From assembly GCF_001644575.1 (NCBI RefSeq), contig NZ_CP015596.1, positions 4,774,001 through 4,838,000 of the forward strand: a DNA stretch of 64,000 bases, given 5' to 3'. The position numbers and the translations under genes were made by a program. Origin of the DNA: Mycobacterium adipatum. GTDB taxonomy: Bacteria > Actinomycetota > Actinomycetes > Mycobacteriales > Mycobacteriaceae. Below, piece after piece: positions 61,588-64,000 of the stretch. Position 1 is the first letter of the stretch, and each line of letters opens with the position of its first letter. The notes beneath the pieces were generated by a model. That model did no database searches. It saw nothing but the letters and a program-made list of their open reading frames with translations, and was not told the DNA's origin.

Positions 61588-62997
61588 TCAGCGCGTTACG
61601 TCCAGCAATTCGTCCAGCGACTCGCGCAGCAATCCCGGCAGAACATCCACATCGCTCATGGCATCCCGGTCGGCGTTGATTCCGAAGTACAACATGCCGT
61701 TATAGGAGGTCACCGCGATCGCCAGCACCTGATTGGCCAAAAGTGGCGGCACCGCGTAAAACTCCAGCAGCTTGGCACCGGCGATGTAGATCTGCTTCTG
61801 CGCACCGGGCACATTGGTGATGAGCACATTGAACTGCCGGGCCGAGAAACTCGTCGCTACCCGGATGCCCATGGCGTGCAGCGTCGGGGGCGCGAACCCC
61901 GACAGCGTGACGATGGTGCGGGCGTCGACCAAACTGGCTGCGGTGGAATGGGATTCGGTGGCGTGTGCGATCTGGGACAACCGCACCACGGCATTACCCT
62001 CGCCGATCGGTAGATCCACCAGGAACGGCGACACCTCACTGATGGCCTGACCCGGTCCCGCCGAATCGATCTCGGCGTCGGGATACACCGAGTTCGGCGC
62101 CATCGCGCGCACGGTCGATGTCGCGGTCACCGGCTCGCCGCGGGACAGCAACCAGTTACGCAGCGCCCCGGCCACCACCGCGAGCACCACATCGTTGACA
62201 TCACATTCGTAGCGCGCCCGCAGCGCGCGGTACTCCTCGAGCGGGTGCGCGGCCACCGTGAACCGCCGGTTGCGCGAGACGGTGGTGTTCAGCGGGCTGC
62301 TCGGCGCGGTGCCGCGGGCCACTGTGCGTGCGACGTCGGCGATGCGACGGCCGGCGTCCACCAGCGCACCGGCAGTGGTGGCCAGGTCTCCCACCGCCGA
62401 GCGGACCGCGGCGGCCTGCGCAGTGGGCCGGGTGACCCACTCCCCCAGCGCGGCGACGAACAGCTGGGAATCGCTGGGTTCGCGGGCCGGGATCCAGATG
62501 TCCTCGCCGAACTCCGGTGGCTTCTGGGTCCGGTCGGCGATGACGTGCCCGATCTCCAGCGCCGACATGCCGTTGACGAGCGCCTGATGCGATTTCGTGT
62601 AGATGGCGATGCGGTTGCGGGCCAGGCCTTCGACGATGTACATCTCCCACAACGGCCGGGACTTGTCCATCGGCCGGGAGCCGATCCGGGCGATCAGGTC
62701 GTGCAGCTGGGCATCGCTGCCCGGTGAGGGCAGCGCCGAGCGCCGGACGTGATAGGTGATGTCGAACTCGGTGTCGTCGATCCACACCGGCCGCGCCAAC
62801 CCCAGGCTCACCTCGCGAACCTTCTGCCGGTACCGCGGGATCTGCGGCAGCCGCTGCTCGACGGTGGCCAGTACCGCCTCGTAGCTCAACCCGCCGCGCG
62901 GCTTACGCACGATCGACAGCGACCCCACGTACATGGGGGTCGAACTGTTCTCCAGGCGGTAGAACGCAGAGTCGGATGCCGACAGTCTCGTCACCAT
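61588..62997 (-). CDS. WS/DGAT-type acyltransferase with altered active site
   Basis: 469-residue protein of the wax ester synthase/diacylglycerol acyltransferase family (the Rv3233c/Rv3234c position, tgs3, in M. tuberculosis, where the family is split over two genes; here it is one frame). Conserved parts are SRPLWEMYIVEGL, CDVNDVVLAVVAGALRNWL and NVLITNVPGAQK. The catalytic HHxxxDG motif is HQALVNG here (residues 137-143): the second His is Gln and Asp is Asn. Acyltransfer may therefore be lost or work differently. It is divergent from the Rv3235-like gene. Confidence 0.88.
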   Translation of the reverse strand: MVTRLSASDSAFYRLENSSTPMYVGSLSIVRKPRGGLSYEAVLATVEQRLPQIPRYRQKVREVSLGLARPVWIDDTEFDITYHVRRSALPSPGSDAQLHDLIARIGSRPMDKSRPLWEMYIVEGLARNRIAIYTKSHQALVNGMSALEIGHVIADRTQKPPEFGEDIWIPAREPSDSQLFVAALGEWVTRPTAQAAAVRSAVGDLATTAGALVDAGRRIADVARTVARGTAPSSPLNTTVSRNRRFTVAAHPLEEYRALRARYECDVNDVVLAVVAGALRNWLLSRGEPVTATSTVRAMAPNSVYPDAEIDSAGPGQAISEVSPFLVDLPIGEGNAVVRLSQIAHATESHSTAASLVDARTIVTLSGFAPPTLHAMGIRVATSFSARQFNVLITNVPGAQKQIYIAGAKLLEFYAVPPLLANQVLAIAVTSYNGMLYFGINADRDAMSDVDVLPGLLRESLDELLDVTR

Positions 62998-63165
62998 CGC
63001 GACAGCGTCCTCCCCTCACCCGGTGCTGTTTCCCCGCCACCGTATCCGCCGACGTCCACTGCGCGCATCACGGGTGCACTGCAGCACCGCCGACCCGTGC
63101 GATCATCAATATGGCTGTGCCTCTCCAGCAGCGTCCCGTCCGTTTCCGTGCCCGCTGGAGAGCCC

Positions 63166-63681
63166 GTGACCCATGTCAGACCGCACCCCGTCCACCACGT
63201 CGAAGTGCACGCCGAACCGGGTCACCCCGCGGTGACGTCACCGATCATCGACTGCGAACCACCGGTCTGCGGGGCGGGGCGCCAGGCGCCCCATCCGCCC
63301 ACCCTGCGTCCGCGGCCGGCGCGGCCGGCGCGCCCGCCCGCCGTCGCCGGTGAGCTCCCGGTGCCGGCGGCGGCGGTGACGTTCACCGACGCCACCTTGC
63401 GCCGGGTCCTGGAGGTGGTGGACCGCCGACGACCGGTCAGCCAGTTGCGCGGCTTGCTGGCACCCCCGTTGATCGACATCGCGCAGACGTTGGCACGGGT
63501 GCCGCCGGCCGGCGGCACCGCGGTGCTGCGCCGGATCCGGCTGCGCCGCGTCGGGACCGCGACCGACGACGCCGCCGAGGTGTTCGCCACCTACACGCGC
63601 GGATCCCGGGTGCGCGCCATCGCCGCCCGCGTCGAATTAGTGGCCGGACGCTGGCAGCTGGTGGCGCTACAGATCGGCTGA
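63166..63681 (+). CDS. Rv3235-family protein (DUF6459-like)
   Basis: 171-residue basic protein. The first 60 residues are Pro/Arg/His-rich and probably disordered. The C-terminal about 100 residues are a compact alpha/beta domain (FTDATLRRVLEVVDRRRPVS and ATYTRGSRVRAIAARVELVAG, then WQLVALQIG), conserved in actinobacteria next to secA1. I place the start at the GTG at 63166, which has GGAGAG a few bases upstream; the frame is open further but without similarity. The function is unknown. The DUF number is from memory. Confidence 0.72.
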   Translation: MTHVRPHPVHHVEVHAEPGHPAVTSPIIDCEPPVCGAGRQAPHPPTLRPRPARPARPPAVAGELPVPAAAVTFTDATLRRVLEVVDRRRPVSQLRGLLAPPLIDIAQTLARVPPAGGTAVLRRIRLRRVGTATDDAAEVFATYTRGSRVRAIAARVELVAGRWQLVALQIG

Positions 63682-63686
63682 CCCGG

Positions 63687-64000
63687 TCAGCGCTTGCGGC
63701 CCTTGCGCGCCGCCTCGCGGCGCTCCTTACGTGTCCCGCCGGAGGTGGCGGGGCCGGCCGAACCGGCGCGCTTCACCTCGGCCGAGCCGTCCTCGGCCGG
63801 GCCGGAGTAGGTGAGCGCGGGTGTCCCGTCGCCGCCGATGCCTTTCGCCTGAACACCGGCCGGGCGTTCCTTGGTGGCCACCTGGCCCTGTGCGTGATCC
63901 GCGGCTGCCGCGGAGGCCTGCTCGGCCGCCGCGGCGGCGAAGTCGGCCAGTCCCTGCGGCATCGGGGCAACCGTCGGGGCCGTGCGCGGCGCGGCCTCGA
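63687..64000 (-). CDS. secA1: SecA1 preprotein translocase ATPase, C-terminal end
   Basis: The last 104 residues of a gene running off the right edge. The segment LTYSGPAEDGSAEV followed by a basic tail (RKERREAARKGRKR) is the characteristic C-terminus of mycobacterial SecA1, the essential motor that pushes proteins through SecYEG. The tail lacks the zinc-binding SEC-C motif found at the end of many other SecA proteins, as is normal for this group. The motor domains cannot be seen. Confidence 0.87.
   Translation of the reverse strand, partial: EAAPRTAPTVAPMPQGLADFAAAAAEQASAAAADHAQGQVATKERPAGVQAKGIGGDGTPALTYSGPAEDGSAEVKRAGSAGPATSGGTRKERREAARKGRKR

Overview
The window is a high-GC actinobacterial chromosome segment from a mycobacterium, most likely an environmental, rapidly growing Mycolicibacterium type. 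The gene order follows the well-known M. tuberculosis stretch from Rv3198c to Rv3240c: uvrD2, mrx1, nudC, a TrkA-type K+ channel, adnB/adnA, lipV, an alkyltransferase-like gene, moeZ, a DUF3152 gene, a tetR gene, TB9.4, an mmpS-like gene, rhlE, parA, gpm2, entC, whiB1, pdtaS, TB7.3, rshA/sigH, a YbaK and an SDR gene, an SRAP gene, aroA, rsgA, desA3 with its reductase, a WS/DGAT gene, an Rv3235-type gene and secA1. Both ends are cut inside genes (uvrD2 on the left, secA1 on the right).

Two accessory blocks interrupt this backbone. Block 1 (about 941-14347) lies between mrx1 and nudC. It holds a sigma-54-type activator without the GAFTGA loop; a five-gene ketone carboxylase operon (two HyuA-like subunits, a small zinc-ribbon subunit, a HyuB-like subunit and an unrecognised fifth protein); an IclR regulator; and a two-subunit 3-oxoacid CoA-transferase followed by an acetoacetyl-CoA-type thiolase. 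Together they read as a route from a methyl ketone plus CO2 to a 3-oxoacid, its CoA ester and acetyl-CoA. A nearly identical 21-bp direct repeat overlaps the stop codons of mrx1 and nudC and brackets the block exactly, which looks like an insertion footprint.

Block 2 (about 37179-44306) lies between the Rv3217c-like membrane gene and the Rv3218-like lipid kinase. It holds an extra type II dehydroquinase, two acyl-CoA dehydrogenases, a tandem-fused family III CoA-transferase, a LysR regulator, a YchJ protein and a secreted M15 peptidase.

The backbone covers DNA repair (UvrD2, AdnAB, SRAP, an alkyltransferase-like protein), redox and stress control (mycoredoxin, SigH/RshA, WhiB1), signalling (PdtaS), lipid metabolism (DesA3 and its reductase, WS/DGAT, lipid kinase), shikimate and menaquinone steps (AroA, EntC), ribosome parts and assembly (bL37, RsgA) and secretion (SecA1). 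Regulatory sites readable in the DNA include a SigH-type promoter before sigH, a CRP-like site before whiB1, matching palindromes before desA3 and its reductase, and several terminator hairpins. No tRNA, rRNA, CRISPR array or insertion sequence was seen. No stretch over 300 bases lacks a gene; the longest gap is the 295-base leader of rhlE.
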